A stretch of DNA of 59,035 bases from a virus. A program made the position numbers and the translations under genes. Shown piece after piece: positions 8,616 to 17,043 of the stretch; the stretch's first letter is position 1, and every line of letters begins with the position of its first letter. The notes under the pieces were generated by a model, which was given only the letters and a program-made list of their open reading frames with translations, was not told where the DNA came from and made no database searches. Where the stretch lies: positions 1 to 59,035 of the IMG/VR virus record IMGVR_UViG_3300015245_000041. One strand, 5' to 3'.

Positions 8616-8750
8616 GATAACTCCTATACATGCCAGGGAGGCGATGCACCAAGCCGCCTTGACCGAGGAGAAGAATGATGCACCGCCTCAACCTGCATGG
8701 TAGATGATATATCGTAAGATGAATGATTGTCAATGAAACAAACCAAGAGA

Positions 8751-8768
8751 CCCCCAGAGTTATCTGGG
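8751..8768 (-). terminator. Hairpin between replication-block genes
   Basis: On the minus strand CCCAGA-TAAC-TCTGGG forms a 6-bp stem with a 4-base loop, 20-37 bases after the stop of the 8788-9093 gene. There is only a weak downstream U-rich tract, so it may act as a partial terminator or RNA-stability element before the VRR-NUC gene. Confidence 0.5.
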
Positions 8769-8787
8769 AGCCCTCGGCCGATATCAC

Positions 8788-9093
8788 TTAGAGATCGATG
8801 CGCGCCATCAAAGCCTGCATAGTGTGGATCAATCCCTGAGCTTGGTTCTTGAGCTCCTGAAGTCGACCTGCTAATGAAGACTCCATAGCTTCCTGAGGTT
8901 CTGTTGCTCTCTTGACCTCAGGCTGTACTCCTAGGATAGGAGCCAATCGACCCTCAAGCTCAAGGATAGTCTTATGTAGCCTCTCGTGGGTAAGGCCAAT
9001 CTCATCGAGACGACCATCGAGCTTGCGTGTGCCGGTACTAAGTCGGTCCGAGTCGTCATCATCGAAACGAACTGCTTGACCTTGAGCACTCAT
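8788..9093 (-). CDS. Small coiled-coil protein of the replication block
   Basis: 101 aa, mostly heptad-like ('LDEIGLTHERLHKTILELEGRL', 'GRLQELKNQAQGLIHTMQALM'). Family not recognised. Its start abuts the stop of the ssDNA-binding-like gene (shared base at 9093), so it is translationally coupled and may be an oligomerising partner of that protein. Confidence 0.6.
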   Translation of the reverse strand: MSAQGQAVRFDDDDSDRLSTGTRKLDGRLDEIGLTHERLHKTILELEGRLAPILGVQPEVKRATEPQEAMESSLAGRLQELKNQAQGLIHTMQALMARIDL

Positions 9094-9818
9094 TACAGAT
9101 CCTCTATGTCGAGTTCTTCGAGCTCTTCGTCGGTTACCTTGGCCTTGCGCTTCTTACGCTTCGGCGGAGCGGGCTCTTCGTCTTCTTCATCCTCATCTTC
9201 ATCAGGCTCGGGCTCAGGAGCCTTCTTCTTGCGTCGTTTCTTTGCTACCGGAGGCGGCTCCTCCTCGTCTTCGTCCTCATCATCTTCGTCTTCATCCTCC
9301 TCTGGCTCTGGGGCAGCTTTACGCTTTACTCGGCGAGCTGGTGGAGCCTCTTCTTCCTCGTCTTCATCCTCTTCGTCCTCATCGTCAGTTGACTCAGTAT
9401 CCTCCATATCGGAGGGGGGGAAGATGCTGGCGATGGTGGACTTCATCTTGCCTTCGTACTCATCATCTTGGAGACTGATGGCGACAAGCTTTCCTACTAC
9501 CTTCTCCGGGTCAAGCTTGATTCGTTTCTTCGGAACATTGATACCACAAGACTGAAGAAGGTTGCGGATCTTCCAGAGTTGATTGGCATCCAGCTTGCAG
9601 TAGTAAGGGTACTTGGCAAGAGGATGAAGTTCAGGAGAAAGAATGAAGAGCCATTGAAAATCGCCCTTATTATCTCCACCCTTAACTTCCGCATCCTGAA
9701 CCGAAACGATGCGGGCAAGGTAGTCACCCTCCGCAACTCGTTTGGGGTTGATGCCACTTCTGGTAGCATCTTTAACATTGGTCATGTCAAGAGTTTTGAC
9801 AGATGCCTTTGTTGCCAT
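9093..9818 (-). CDS. Putative ssDNA-binding-like replication protein with charged tail
   Basis: 241 aa. The N-terminal 130 aa look like an OB-type or phage DNA-binding domain ('EGDYLARIVSVQDAEVKGG', 'GDFQWLFIL', 'NQLWKIRNLLQSCGI', 'VGKLVAISLQDDEYEGK'). The C-terminal 100 aa alternate acidic runs with basic runs and end with an acidic tip ('ELEELDIEDL'). Acidic tips are typical of SSBs that recruit partners. It lies directly after the RecA-like ATPase and Cas4-like nuclease, a common phage recombination trio. SSB function is inferred. Confidence 0.6.
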   Translation of the reverse strand: MATKASVKTLDMTNVKDATRSGINPKRVAEGDYLARIVSVQDAEVKGGDNKGDFQWLFILSPELHPLAKYPYYCKLDANQLWKIRNLLQSCGINVPKKRIKLDPEKVVGKLVAISLQDDEYEGKMKSTIASIFPPSDMEDTESTDDEDEEDEDEEEEAPPARRVKRKAAPEPEEDEDEDDEDEDEEEPPPVAKKRRKKKAPEPEPDEDEDEEDEEPAPPKRKKRKAKVTDEELEELDIEDL

Positions 9819-9821
9819 GCG

Positions 9822-10637
9822 TTACTCCTTTGTTGATTTACCGGTTTCCATCAAACGAATCAATTTGGGAATAGTAGGATACTTCAGGAAATCTGGTAAT
9901 ACATACTCAGATCTATACCCAGTATCATACTTAATTGATTCTCCGAGCCATAGCCGTCGTTGGGGCTTCTCCTCCCCCCTTACCAGGGTTCTTACTACGT
10001 AGAGTCGACCAATAACATCGACTAGTGAGTTAGTCATTCCCCGAATGCCTTTAGGCAAATCGGGTACATACATCGACTCAGAATCTTCTGATTCGTCATC
10101 TTCTTCTGAATCAAGAGCAGCTACCTGTCGCTCCTGAGCAGTATAGATTACTCCCATGTTAAGGTTATGGAAGTTAGTAAGCATCTCCTTAACGAGTTCC
10201 CCGGCCTTACCATAATCTTTAAGTTGTACCATCCCGGGAATACGAGTAAGATCTCTCTCTTCCTGCTGTTTCATCACGTGGCGTAATGCCATGTGTGAAA
10301 TTCGACTCATACCATCAATACCTGCCCAGGTAAAGCCGTGTTCAGGCTTGCAACGGGGGCATGGCAATCCAGCTCGACAGAACTGATAATAATCCTCCAT
10401 GTCAACCCAGCGACTAATGGGCCACACATGCGGGTCTTTGGTCTTCATACGAGCTGTACCATGCTCAGGGTCAGCAATCAGGGTTGTCATTCGTCCAGCT
10501 GAGGTGCTGAATGTTGTCTTCCCTTGCTTATTACGAGCATAGACTAGAATCTTGGGTAACACTACTTTCTCCGAAGGGAAGAAGATCTTCCGACTGGCTA
10601 TGGCGGCATAATCCTTCTCCTTAGCTCGAACTGCCAT
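9822..10637 (-). CDS. RecA-superfamily / Sak4-like ATPase
   Basis: 271 aa. The Walker A-like segment is 'YARNKQGKTTFS' (about residues 30-41). It is followed by 'TLIADPEHGTARM', a possible Walker B region 'FTWAGIDGMSRIS', and 'NMGVIYTAQER'. This order matches Sak4-type single-strand annealing or RecA-like core ATPases of phages. It is encoded in an ATGA overlap with the Cas4-like gene and just before the SSB-like gene, so probably loads on or remodels ssDNA in recombination-dependent replication. Confidence 0.75.
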   Translation of the reverse strand: MAVRAKEKDYAAIASRKIFFPSEKVVLPKILVYARNKQGKTTFSTSAGRMTTLIADPEHGTARMKTKDPHVWPISRWVDMEDYYQFCRAGLPCPRCKPEHGFTWAGIDGMSRISHMALRHVMKQQEERDLTRIPGMVQLKDYGKAGELVKEMLTNFHNLNMGVIYTAQERQVAALDSEEDDESEDSESMYVPDLPKGIRGMTNSLVDVIGRLYVVRTLVRGEEKPQRRLWLGESIKYDTGYRSEYVLPDFLKYPTIPKLIRLMETGKSTKE

Positions 10638-11695
10638 TACTCATCTCCCTTCTGAGGGAACTCGCCTGCACGGTCTTCGTAATAATCCATCGGATCTCCG
10701 ATAGTATAGTTGTTTTTGCGGATGTATCGAGGATTACCACCCATCAACTCAACTGTGCAGAGATCAGTATAAGAACATGAGAATCCGCAACTTGTCTCAA
10801 CTACTCGCTCAACAGCATCTACATTCCCAAAATTATAGGTATGCATGCGTTTACTGGTGTGGTGATTCTCTAAAGCCACTCGCCTAAGCATTTGCCCCGA
10901 CTTCTCGAGTACATCTCTTCGGAAGAAGAGTGAAGTTTGGGGTTGACCCGGCTTGTATTGTTGAGACCGGAGACTTTCTGCTTTGGCAAGATGCTCACTT
11001 GTGATCTTGAGTTCTCCAGCTTTCTTGAGTCGCTGAAGTTCTCCAACGTAAGTTGGATAATCAGTATCAATTTTTGCTCTACTCAGTCTGCCTTGTAGAG
11101 TCATCTTCGGTACGGTCGGAGCTTTGGTACGTAGATAATTCCAGATAAACCCCTGTACTGGGATTTTATTACGAAGAGCAGCCCATAGATACAAAGCAGA
11201 CTGACCATCTCTCAACCTGAAGCCGTGATCGGGGAGTCTTCGGTTGTTCTTGTGATCTACCAACCACAGACCGGATTGGTTCTCTATGAGAGCATCTATC
11301 TTTCCTCGGTAGAGAGTACCATCGGGAAATTCAGTCTCGATAGTAAACTCAGTCTCTAATACTTTCCAGGGATCATTCTGATATTGCCATTCATAGGAAA
11401 CCATGAGGCGATAACATTCATTGGGAAGATCTCCGTAGAAATCTCTTTCTTCATCTAAAAGATCAGCAAACTTGATGCATAGCTTCTTATGAAGCTTGCG
11501 CCAATCGCCGCCTTTCATTTTCTCTTCTAGAAGGAGATGCATCCAGGAACCACGTTTGAGAGGAGTACCGATAAGTCGAGGTTTGAGCCGCTCGATGTAT
11601 TTATACTGAGCCTGCTTAGGGCAACGACGAAAGGTCTTCAACATGCTGTGTGTAGATACTGCTTGACCCTCGTCTGTTACGTATAGCGGCATCAA
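10637..11695 (-). CDS. Cas4 / RecB-like PD-(D/E)xK exonuclease
   Basis: 352 aa. It has an N-terminal 'FRRCPKQAQYKYIERL', the nuclease core 'LYRGKIDALIEN...WLVDHKNN' (Asp, Asp-x-K type), helical 'QSALYLWAALRN', and a C-terminal cysteine cluster 'CGFSCSYTDLC' consistent with the Fe-S cluster of Cas4/AddB-type nucleases. Partner of the Sak4-like ATPase in end resection. It has its own promoter (11716-11743) and leader with 'ACCGAGGAG' before the ATG. Confidence 0.85.
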   Translation of the reverse strand: MMPLYVTDEGQAVSTHSMLKTFRRCPKQAQYKYIERLKPRLIGTPLKRGSWMHLLLEEKMKGGDWRKLHKKLCIKFADLLDEERDFYGDLPNECYRLMVSYEWQYQNDPWKVLETEFTIETEFPDGTLYRGKIDALIENQSGLWLVDHKNNRRLPDHGFRLRDGQSALYLWAALRNKIPVQGFIWNYLRTKAPTVPKMTLQGRLSRAKIDTDYPTYVGELQRLKKAGELKITSEHLAKAESLRSQQYKPGQPQTSLFFRRDVLEKSGQMLRRVALENHHTSKRMHTYNFGNVDAVERVVETSCGFSCSYTDLCTVELMGGNPRYIRKNNYTIGDPMDYYEDRAGEFPQKGDE

Positions 11696-11715
11696 TTCTC
11701 CTCGGTCAAGATCAT

Positions 11716-11743
11716 CTTATATGCTAGGAAACTTTCTTGTCAA
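11716..11743 (-). promoter_or_regulatory. Promoter for the nuclease/recombination genes
   Basis: Minus strand TTGACA (11738-11743), 16-base spacer, TATAAG (11716-11721). The -10 region 'CTAGCATATAAGAT' is identical to that of the promoter at 37922-37949, and both leaders contain 'TGACCGAGGAG' upstream of the start codon. Confidence 0.75.
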
Positions 11744-11918
11744 TACCAAGTGGAGCATTGCGCTCAGTTTTTTGGTCCTGTGAAGTCATATGGAACCCAG
11801 AACAAAGAGTACAAGCATAGTATCGTTTCTCACCCCTGTCCTGATTGATCCTTCTGGCTAACGCGATCTTAGCTGATAACTCATCAGGAAATCTGCGTTT
11901 ACCTGTTCTACATTTCAT
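11724..11918 (-). CDS. Small zinc-ribbon-like protein
   Basis: 64 aa. It begins 'MKCRTGKRRFPDE' and contains 'RYYACTLCSGFHMTSQ', a C...C-x2-C-x3-H pattern typical of very common tiny actinophage proteins. Function unknown, probably metal binding. AAGGAGG precedes the start. The 3' end overlaps the -35 side of the promoter for the next gene. Confidence 0.75.
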   Translation of the reverse strand: MKCRTGKRRFPDELSAKIALARRINQDRGEKRYYACTLCSGFHMTSQDQKTERNAPLGIDKKVS

Positions 11919-11948
11919 GGCTTACCTCCTTTTATACTAAGCATTATA

Positions 11949-14450
11949 TCAGAACGGAGGTTCTGCTATGGCATCGAGTCCTTGCCAATCATAAACGAAG
12001 TTTGGGTGTAGCTCCTGAGCATCTCCCCAGTGATGACCCGCTTTAAGGTCAGCAATGATGGGTATAGTCAGGTTAACTCCGAACTTTTGCCTGAGGATAC
12101 TAACATCTTCCATAGTATCTTTGATTATGGGGAGGGCTGCTCGAACGTAATCTTTTCGGATTTCATAGTTGATTGCGTCATGCACGAGTCCCAGACAATG
12201 ACCTCTGATCCCTTCTTCACGGAAACGCCTATTAATCTCAACCATAGAGATGACAGCCATATCGGAAGCAAAACCCTGAACTGGGCTATTGATTGCTTGC
12301 CGTTCTGCTTCAGCACGAACTCCGGGGTCAGGGGAATAGATATCCGGTAGGTGACGTACTCTACCGAGGGGTGACTGTACTCTACCGTGCTCTGTAACGA
12401 GACGTCGTTGTCGAGCGTGCCAAGTGAGTAACCCAGGGTAGAGGTCAAAGAATACCTTTCTAGCATTTCTAGCACCATCCTCATCGTAGATTACTCCATA
12501 CTTCACAAAGGCTGTGTGGATGAATTTTCTCCATCCCATGCCATAGACAAATCCAAAGTTAATTGCCTTGGCTTTCTTTCTCATATCTTTAGTTACTTTG
12601 GATATGGGGACTTGTGCGTCTCGAGCTGCGGTGGTTAAGTGGATATCTGCACCTTGTTGGTAAAGCGAGATCATATGTCTTTCTCTAGCAATGAAAGCTG
12701 CTATTCGGAGCTCGATCTGACTATAGTCAGCTTCAATGAACACCCATCCGGGTGGCGCTCCAAATAAGCCTCTAATAAAGGGATCTCTAGGTACCTGTTG
12801 GAGGTTGACCCCTCTAGCTCGCCCTCTAGTCCCAGAAATTTTATCTTCATCTGCTTTCCCGGAGGAAAGTCGTCCAGTAACTGTTCCTGCGAGCTTGAAG
12901 TTAGTGTGAATACGATGATTCTCGTCGTAGAGTTCTTCGTAGGCATTGAAAAAACTCGAGATAGCTTTCTGCCACTCAACTCGGTCGAGCATGAATTGGA
13001 CTGCTGGGTGGATTTCCTTGAGTTCAAGGAGAATATCTTCTGCCATAGAAGGTGCTCCAGGCGACCCATCTGCTTTCTCCTTACCTCTCGCGAGAATAGG
13101 TAATTTTAAGTGTTCGAAGAGGAACCATCGCGCGAAGTTGCTTGCGTTGAAATTGATTGTCGAGATTCGGTTCTTAGCATCAGTCGGCCAACTAGGGTCA
13201 TCTTCTGCTGGAAGGAATTGTTTAATCTTGGCTTCAATTTCTTCAAGCTTACTGATAGCTTTTGGTTTCCTGTCTTTAAGTCTTTTAACATCTAACCAAA
13301 TCCCTCGAAGTTCAGAATGTACGAGCTCAGCATTAGCTGGCATAATTTCCAGCATAAAGAGTCTAAGGAGTCTAGGTTGTTTAGTTAGTTCTTCCTTAAG
13401 CTGTTGCTTGATCAAGTACATATACCAGGTATCAAGTACATTGTAATCTAAGACCTCTTTGATGGGCATGTTGAGAAGATCTTTGGTATCTACTCCCCAG
13501 GGTTCCACACCAAGCCTAGCTTGACCTTGAGGTTTCAGACCCTTCTGGATATTCTCGTTGAGCAAGTGAATTGCTAGCAAAGTATCGAACGTGACGGTGG
13601 TTGGGCAGTCGAAAGTTCTCATCCATTTTTCGTCGTACTTGCCGTTATGTGCAACAACTTTCTTGATTTTGCCGATGACCGGCGCCAAGAATTTAAGTAC
13701 AGACCGCCAAGTCTTTCTGAAGGGTGACTCCGGATGATATAGCGGGAGCGCGAACACGAATAGCTTAATTCCACCTGTTGTTCGAATTTCGCAAGTAGCA
13801 CTAAGAGAGATGATTCGTCCATCCGGTTTCCATTCCTCACTATGCGTTTCCACATCGAAGTCAAACTCAACACAATCTTTGAGAATGGTTCTTAGTTTTT
13901 TGAGCTTGTCCGGGGTATCTATGGTATGATACTTAGGCTTTCTAATCTTAGCTTCCCTACCCTGTACCTTATTTGAGAAGAGTAGCAGTTCGGCCATATA
14001 GCCGGGGCGTTGCCCGGGATTGCGATTCACGGCGCTTGGGGATATCGTAGGGATTACGGAAATGCCCGATCGATCAATTACCCGCCCTCGATATTTAGTA
14101 ATCCCAGAATGTCCGGTGGTTGCAAGCAATGCCTCATTACCAAAGGCGAGAATGTAGTCAGGTTCCACCTCCTCGATCTCTTGCTCCAGATAGGGACGAC
14201 AGGCTTTAACGTCAATGGGACTTGAGCTCTGATCGAAGTTTCGGCATTTTAATGCTTGCGTGTAATATACACTATCAAGAGGAAGACCAGCGTCAAGAAG
14301 ATCAGCTTCAAGATTAGCCTGGAACTTATCGCTATTAGGCATACGGCCCACAACCATAACTTTAGCTTTCTTAGGCCCAAAGCCAGGGACACATACATCG
14401 ACTGCCTCTCTGTGAAGCTTGCAATTGGTACAGTTAGGATTTGAGATCAT
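11949..14450 (-). CDS. DNA polymerase I family (polA-type) with N-terminal UDG-like domain
   Basis: 833 aa. Residues 1-165 resemble family 4 uracil-DNA glycosylases: four Fe-S-type cysteines at 7, 10, 69 and 84, 'KVMVVGRMPN' and 'ILAFGNEAL'. The usual motif 'GExPG' is changed to 'GRMPN' and the 'HPS' motif to 'SPS', so glycosylase activity is doubtful. Residues about 195-400 hold a 3'-5' exonuclease with D-x-E ('FDFDVETHS'), 'VVAHNGKYDEKW' and 'YNVLDTWYMYL'. The C-terminus holds Pol A motif A ('EADYSQIELR'), motif B ('KKAKAINFGFVYGMG') and motif C ('LVHDAINYE'). It is the replicative polymerase, with an intact proofreading site. Start overlaps the upstream gene by 17 bases. Confidence 0.95.
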   Translation of the reverse strand: MISNPNCTNCKLHREAVDVCVPGFGPKKAKVMVVGRMPNSDKFQANLEADLLDAGLPLDSVYYTQALKCRNFDQSSSPIDVKACRPYLEQEIEEVEPDYILAFGNEALLATTGHSGITKYRGRVIDRSGISVIPTISPSAVNRNPGQRPGYMAELLLFSNKVQGREAKIRKPKYHTIDTPDKLKKLRTILKDCVEFDFDVETHSEEWKPDGRIISLSATCEIRTTGGIKLFVFALPLYHPESPFRKTWRSVLKFLAPVIGKIKKVVAHNGKYDEKWMRTFDCPTTVTFDTLLAIHLLNENIQKGLKPQGQARLGVEPWGVDTKDLLNMPIKEVLDYNVLDTWYMYLIKQQLKEELTKQPRLLRLFMLEIMPANAELVHSELRGIWLDVKRLKDRKPKAISKLEEIEAKIKQFLPAEDDPSWPTDAKNRISTINFNASNFARWFLFEHLKLPILARGKEKADGSPGAPSMAEDILLELKEIHPAVQFMLDRVEWQKAISSFFNAYEELYDENHRIHTNFKLAGTVTGRLSSGKADEDKISGTRGRARGVNLQQVPRDPFIRGLFGAPPGWVFIEADYSQIELRIAAFIARERHMISLYQQGADIHLTTAARDAQVPISKVTKDMRKKAKAINFGFVYGMGWRKFIHTAFVKYGVIYDEDGARNARKVFFDLYPGLLTWHARQRRLVTEHGRVQSPLGRVRHLPDIYSPDPGVRAEAERQAINSPVQGFASDMAVISMVEINRRFREEGIRGHCLGLVHDAINYEIRKDYVRAALPIIKDTMEDVSILRQKFGVNLTIPIIADLKAGHHWGDAQELHPNFVYDWQGLDAIAEPPF

Positions 14451-14745
14451 CGTAGTCCTTGAAGGTCAAATTGATGAAATGCGGAAGTCGTTCGTCAAAA
14501 GAAGCTACTACGCAACCTTCACCCCCAATGAAGTTGGTGTGTAACATGTTAGCTAGTCGTCGCCATGTCATCATTTTGTCTTTGAGCTGTGAGCATTCAG
14601 GTCCAGGTGCTCCATGCTTAACTGCATCCTCCCATTGTACATGAGCATTGTTTTCCCAAGCACGGTATTGTTTAATATACTTTTCAATCTTAGCTCGAGC
14701 CCAAGCTAGAGCTTCGGGATCACTGTCGAACTTGGAATCAGTCAT
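14434..14745 (-). CDS. Small conserved-style protein between dCMP deaminase and polymerase
   Basis: 103 aa, helical, beginning with an acidic segment and 'ALAWARAKIEKYIKQYRAWE'. No family recognised. It overlaps the deaminase stop by four bases (ATGA) and the polymerase start by 17, so it is co-translated with replication genes. Confidence 0.65.
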   Translation of the reverse strand: MTDSKFDSDPEALAWARAKIEKYIKQYRAWENNAHVQWEDAVKHGAPGPECSQLKDKMMTWRRLANMLHTNFIGGEGCVVASFDERLPHFINLTFKDYDDLKS

Positions 14746-15212
14746 GGTGATACCTTATCATCCTTTGCTACTCTCATCAATACCTGTCGGAATAGGGTCA
14801 GACCACCCATGTCTCGATGATTCTCTCGATAGATTACCCGTCCAATACCCGCATTGATAATAAGCATGGCACAAGTTGTGCACGGTATGCGTGTTGTGTG
14901 GAGTTCAGTATCCTGGAGAGCTACACCATGTCGAGCGGCGAAAGCTATGGCGTTTGCTTCAGCATGTACTGATATGGTACAATACTGACCTGCTGGACAA
15001 TTAGTATCATGTTTAGGAGAACTTTGACCTATAGAACAATTGCAAGTATGGTCACAGTGATCAATGCCAGCAGGAGCTCCATTATAACCTTGTACCAGGA
15101 TTCTGCCGTCTCGGGATATGACACAACCTACATGAGCTCGTGAGCAGGTAGATCGTTCGGACCATATTCGAGCAGTCCTCATGAGAAGATCATCTCGTTG
15201 GGGTCTATCCAT
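14742..15212 (-). CDS. dCMP deaminase
   Basis: 156 aa from the ATG at 15212, which overlaps the TAA of the upstream gene; an in-frame GTG at 15221 is unlikely. The zinc site is intact: 'VHAEANAI' (His83, Glu85) and 'PCTTC' (Cys111, Cys114). An extra Cys/His-rich insertion ('DHCDHTCNC') is typical of phage and ComEB-type dCMP deaminases. Reaction: dCMP to dUMP plus ammonia, feeding dTMP synthesis and lowering dCTP. It lies in a nucleotide cassette with two ThyA-fold proteins, a kinase and a pyrophosphohydrolase. Confidence 0.95.
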   Translation of the reverse strand: MDRPQRDDLLMRTARIWSERSTCSRAHVGCVISRDGRILVQGYNGAPAGIDHCDHTCNCSIGQSSPKHDTNCPAGQYCTISVHAEANAIAFAARHGVALQDTELHTTRIPCTTCAMLIINAGIGRVIYRENHRDMGGLTLFRQVLMRVAKDDKVSP

Positions 15213-16075
15213 TAGTACCACGAATCCTTATAGAGATTAGGATGAGTTGCTCCAATAGCATCTTCTGCTGAATGCCTAGCTTCAATAAGAGGTACATCCC
15301 CAACAAAGAGGTGAAGAGATGAGATATGCATGAGTAAAGTACCGGGTTCAGCTCCAATCTTGCCAGCGACCCATTGCCCCAATCTCATGGTCATATAGAT
15401 ATCATCTGAGAAATGGCGAACGAAGTCACAACTACGAATGAAATATGTAACATCAAGTATTCCATCTCGTTGTAAGAAATGATATCCTAGACTACAGGGA
15501 ATTCGTTGTCCGTCTCTAGCACCCGTGTCTTCTGGGAAGAAGACTGGTAAGTAAGCTTGACGAGTAAGAGGATGTTGTTGGAGTTGAACCACAACATCGT
15601 TAAGATCACCATATTCATAACGAATTCCCATGTGTGGTACCCAGATTTGTCGTCCATTTGGGGCTTTGTTTCCTACATTGGCGTATCGTGGCCAGTATCG
15701 TTCGGGGTACGTGTGAGAAAACTTCTCACCTTCTTTATGACGGGCATTGCTTTTGACTGCGTAAGGCCACCATGCCTCACTGGGGGGAGGATTCATAGGT
15801 TCCCCCACAACCCGCTCTTGGAATTGATCTTCCGCCCAAGGTAAATTAGCACCAAGAGGACCAGCTAAGTCCTCTTCAAGTTGGTGGTCTGGGGGAATAG
15901 GAATCTCCAGAATTACATGTGCGAGTTCTTTAGAAACTAAAGTGGGATTATCCGAAACATCCTGAGCATGCCATTGATCTACTGGAACAGGCGGGGCTTT
16001 GAGTAAACTTAGCTCTAGCTTATGCTTTATGGCATCGAATTGATGAATAGTAGCAGCCTCGTAGTGAGTTATCAT
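15212..16075 (-). CDS. Thymidylate-synthase-fold protein, candidate dCMP hydroxymethylase/methylase
   Basis: 287 aa. ThyA landmarks are in order: 'RQAYLPVFFPED', catalytic Cys in 'RIPCSLGYHF' (Cys194), 'YFIRSCDFV' (R214-S-x-D217), 'FSDDIYM', and 'LHLF' (His255, with Phe257 in place of the usual Tyr). Ungapped alignment from the RSxD motif puts Asp225 at the position of E. coli TS Asn177, which selects dUMP. The T4 dCMP hydroxymethylase has Asp there, and the same Asn-to-Asp change turns TS toward dCMP. So dCMP is the likely substrate. Direct neighbours: dCMP deaminase downstream and a second ThyA-fold gene upstream (ATGA overlap). An ordinary ThyA cannot be excluded. Confidence 0.75.
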   Translation of the reverse strand: MITHYEAATIHQFDAIKHKLELSLLKAPPVPVDQWHAQDVSDNPTLVSKELAHVILEIPIPPDHQLEEDLAGPLGANLPWAEDQFQERVVGEPMNPPPSEAWWPYAVKSNARHKEGEKFSHTYPERYWPRYANVGNKAPNGRQIWVPHMGIRYEYGDLNDVVVQLQQHPLTRQAYLPVFFPEDTGARDGQRIPCSLGYHFLQRDGILDVTYFIRSCDFVRHFSDDIYMTMRLGQWVAGKIGAEPGTLLMHISSLHLFVGDVPLIEARHSAEDAIGATHPNLYKDSWY

Positions 16076-17043
16076 TCAGTAATCTCCAAAGGGAGCCCAA
16101 GGCATCGGAAGTCTAGGGTATTGATCGGTATTGAAGGTAAAGGGTCATAGTGTTTGAAGAACTCCTTAGGTTCCCCCTCATTGTCATAACTCCAGCCAGC
16201 AAAACTTTTAGCTTTCTCCACACCAAGAACTTCAGCATGCCACCGTCGACGAATGCGGCGATAGGTGTTATAGGTCATGTCACCATAGGTGAGACCGTCT
16301 GCATCCTCCTGCATAACTTTGCGAAGCCATTTACGACTAAGTCTAAGTGCAGGAGAGTTACGGATGTGATCTTGCTCTGTATCACCAAGCTTGGACAAGG
16401 GCTTGATCAAAAGTCGTCGGTAGAAGGTACGCATTTCGACATTGGGATTACTGAGCAAGAATGCCAGTGATTTGAAGTTGTGCCACTGAATCGACTCGTT
16501 GTACCAGACAAACTTGAAAGTAGATACATCCACATCCATCTCGTTGGCAAGGTAACGAGCTACCATCCAGGCGACTGATAAATCCAGTGCACCGATGTAC
16601 CCTAAGTAAGAAGTGCGACTGTGCAAACTGATTGTCGGTGTGGGAAGTGCTTTGTAGCTGATCGTCAGCATGCACGAACCCCAGCGGCGCGATTCCCGAT
16701 TCGTATGGCCTGTAGCTGCACCACCACGGGGCTTCACTATCTTGGTTCTTATGACGGCTGTACCCCGGCCATCTAATCCAATCTTCGATGGTACTGCTTC
16801 GATCCATGCCTCCAACTCTCCTGGGTCCAGATACTGACGGCACATCATTGTCCATCGAGACTTAGTCAACCACATAGACTTTAAATCAAAATCCCAATCC
16901 ATGCTATTAGTTGAGGCTATGATGCCATGTCTCTGAACATCAACAGTAGTTACCATATCTACTTGATCTAGACTAGCAGTAACTAAAGACTCGCACATCT
17001 CTTCATGTAGTTTGGTTAGCGTAGGTGCTTGATAAGTATACAT
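16072..17043 (-). CDS. Second, divergent thymidylate-synthase-fold protein
   Basis: 323 aa. It is more diverged but retains the core order: 'RRWGSCMLTISYK' (Cys124 at the catalytic position), 'PTISLHSRTSYLG' (Arg143 at the RS position), 'GALDLSVAWMVARYLA' with Asp154 exactly 11 residues after Arg143, again at the Asn177 position, and 'WYNESIQWHNF' where TS has its H-x-Y segment. The Asp of RSxD is Tyr here. This suggests a pyrimidine-nucleotide-modifying enzyme or a non-catalytic partner of the neighbouring ThyA-like protein, with which it overlaps by four bases. No close named family recognised. Confidence 0.6.
   Translation of the reverse strand: MYTYQAPTLTKLHEEMCESLVTASLDQVDMVTTVDVQRHGIIASTNSMDWDFDLKSMWLTKSRWTMMCRQYLDPGELEAWIEAVPSKIGLDGRGTAVIRTKIVKPRGGAATGHTNRESRRWGSCMLTISYKALPTPTISLHSRTSYLGYIGALDLSVAWMVARYLANEMDVDVSTFKFVWYNESIQWHNFKSLAFLLSNPNVEMRTFYRRLLIKPLSKLGDTEQDHIRNSPALRLSRKWLRKVMQEDADGLTYGDMTYNTYRRIRRRWHAEVLGVEKAKSFAGWSYDNEGEPKEFFKHYDPLPSIPINTLDFRCLGLPLEITE

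Noticed and set aside
8986-9555. 189-aa plus-strand frame with long Ser runs
   Set aside because: It is the complement of the Asp/Glu-rich tail of the ssDNA-binding-like protein; low-complexity shadow.
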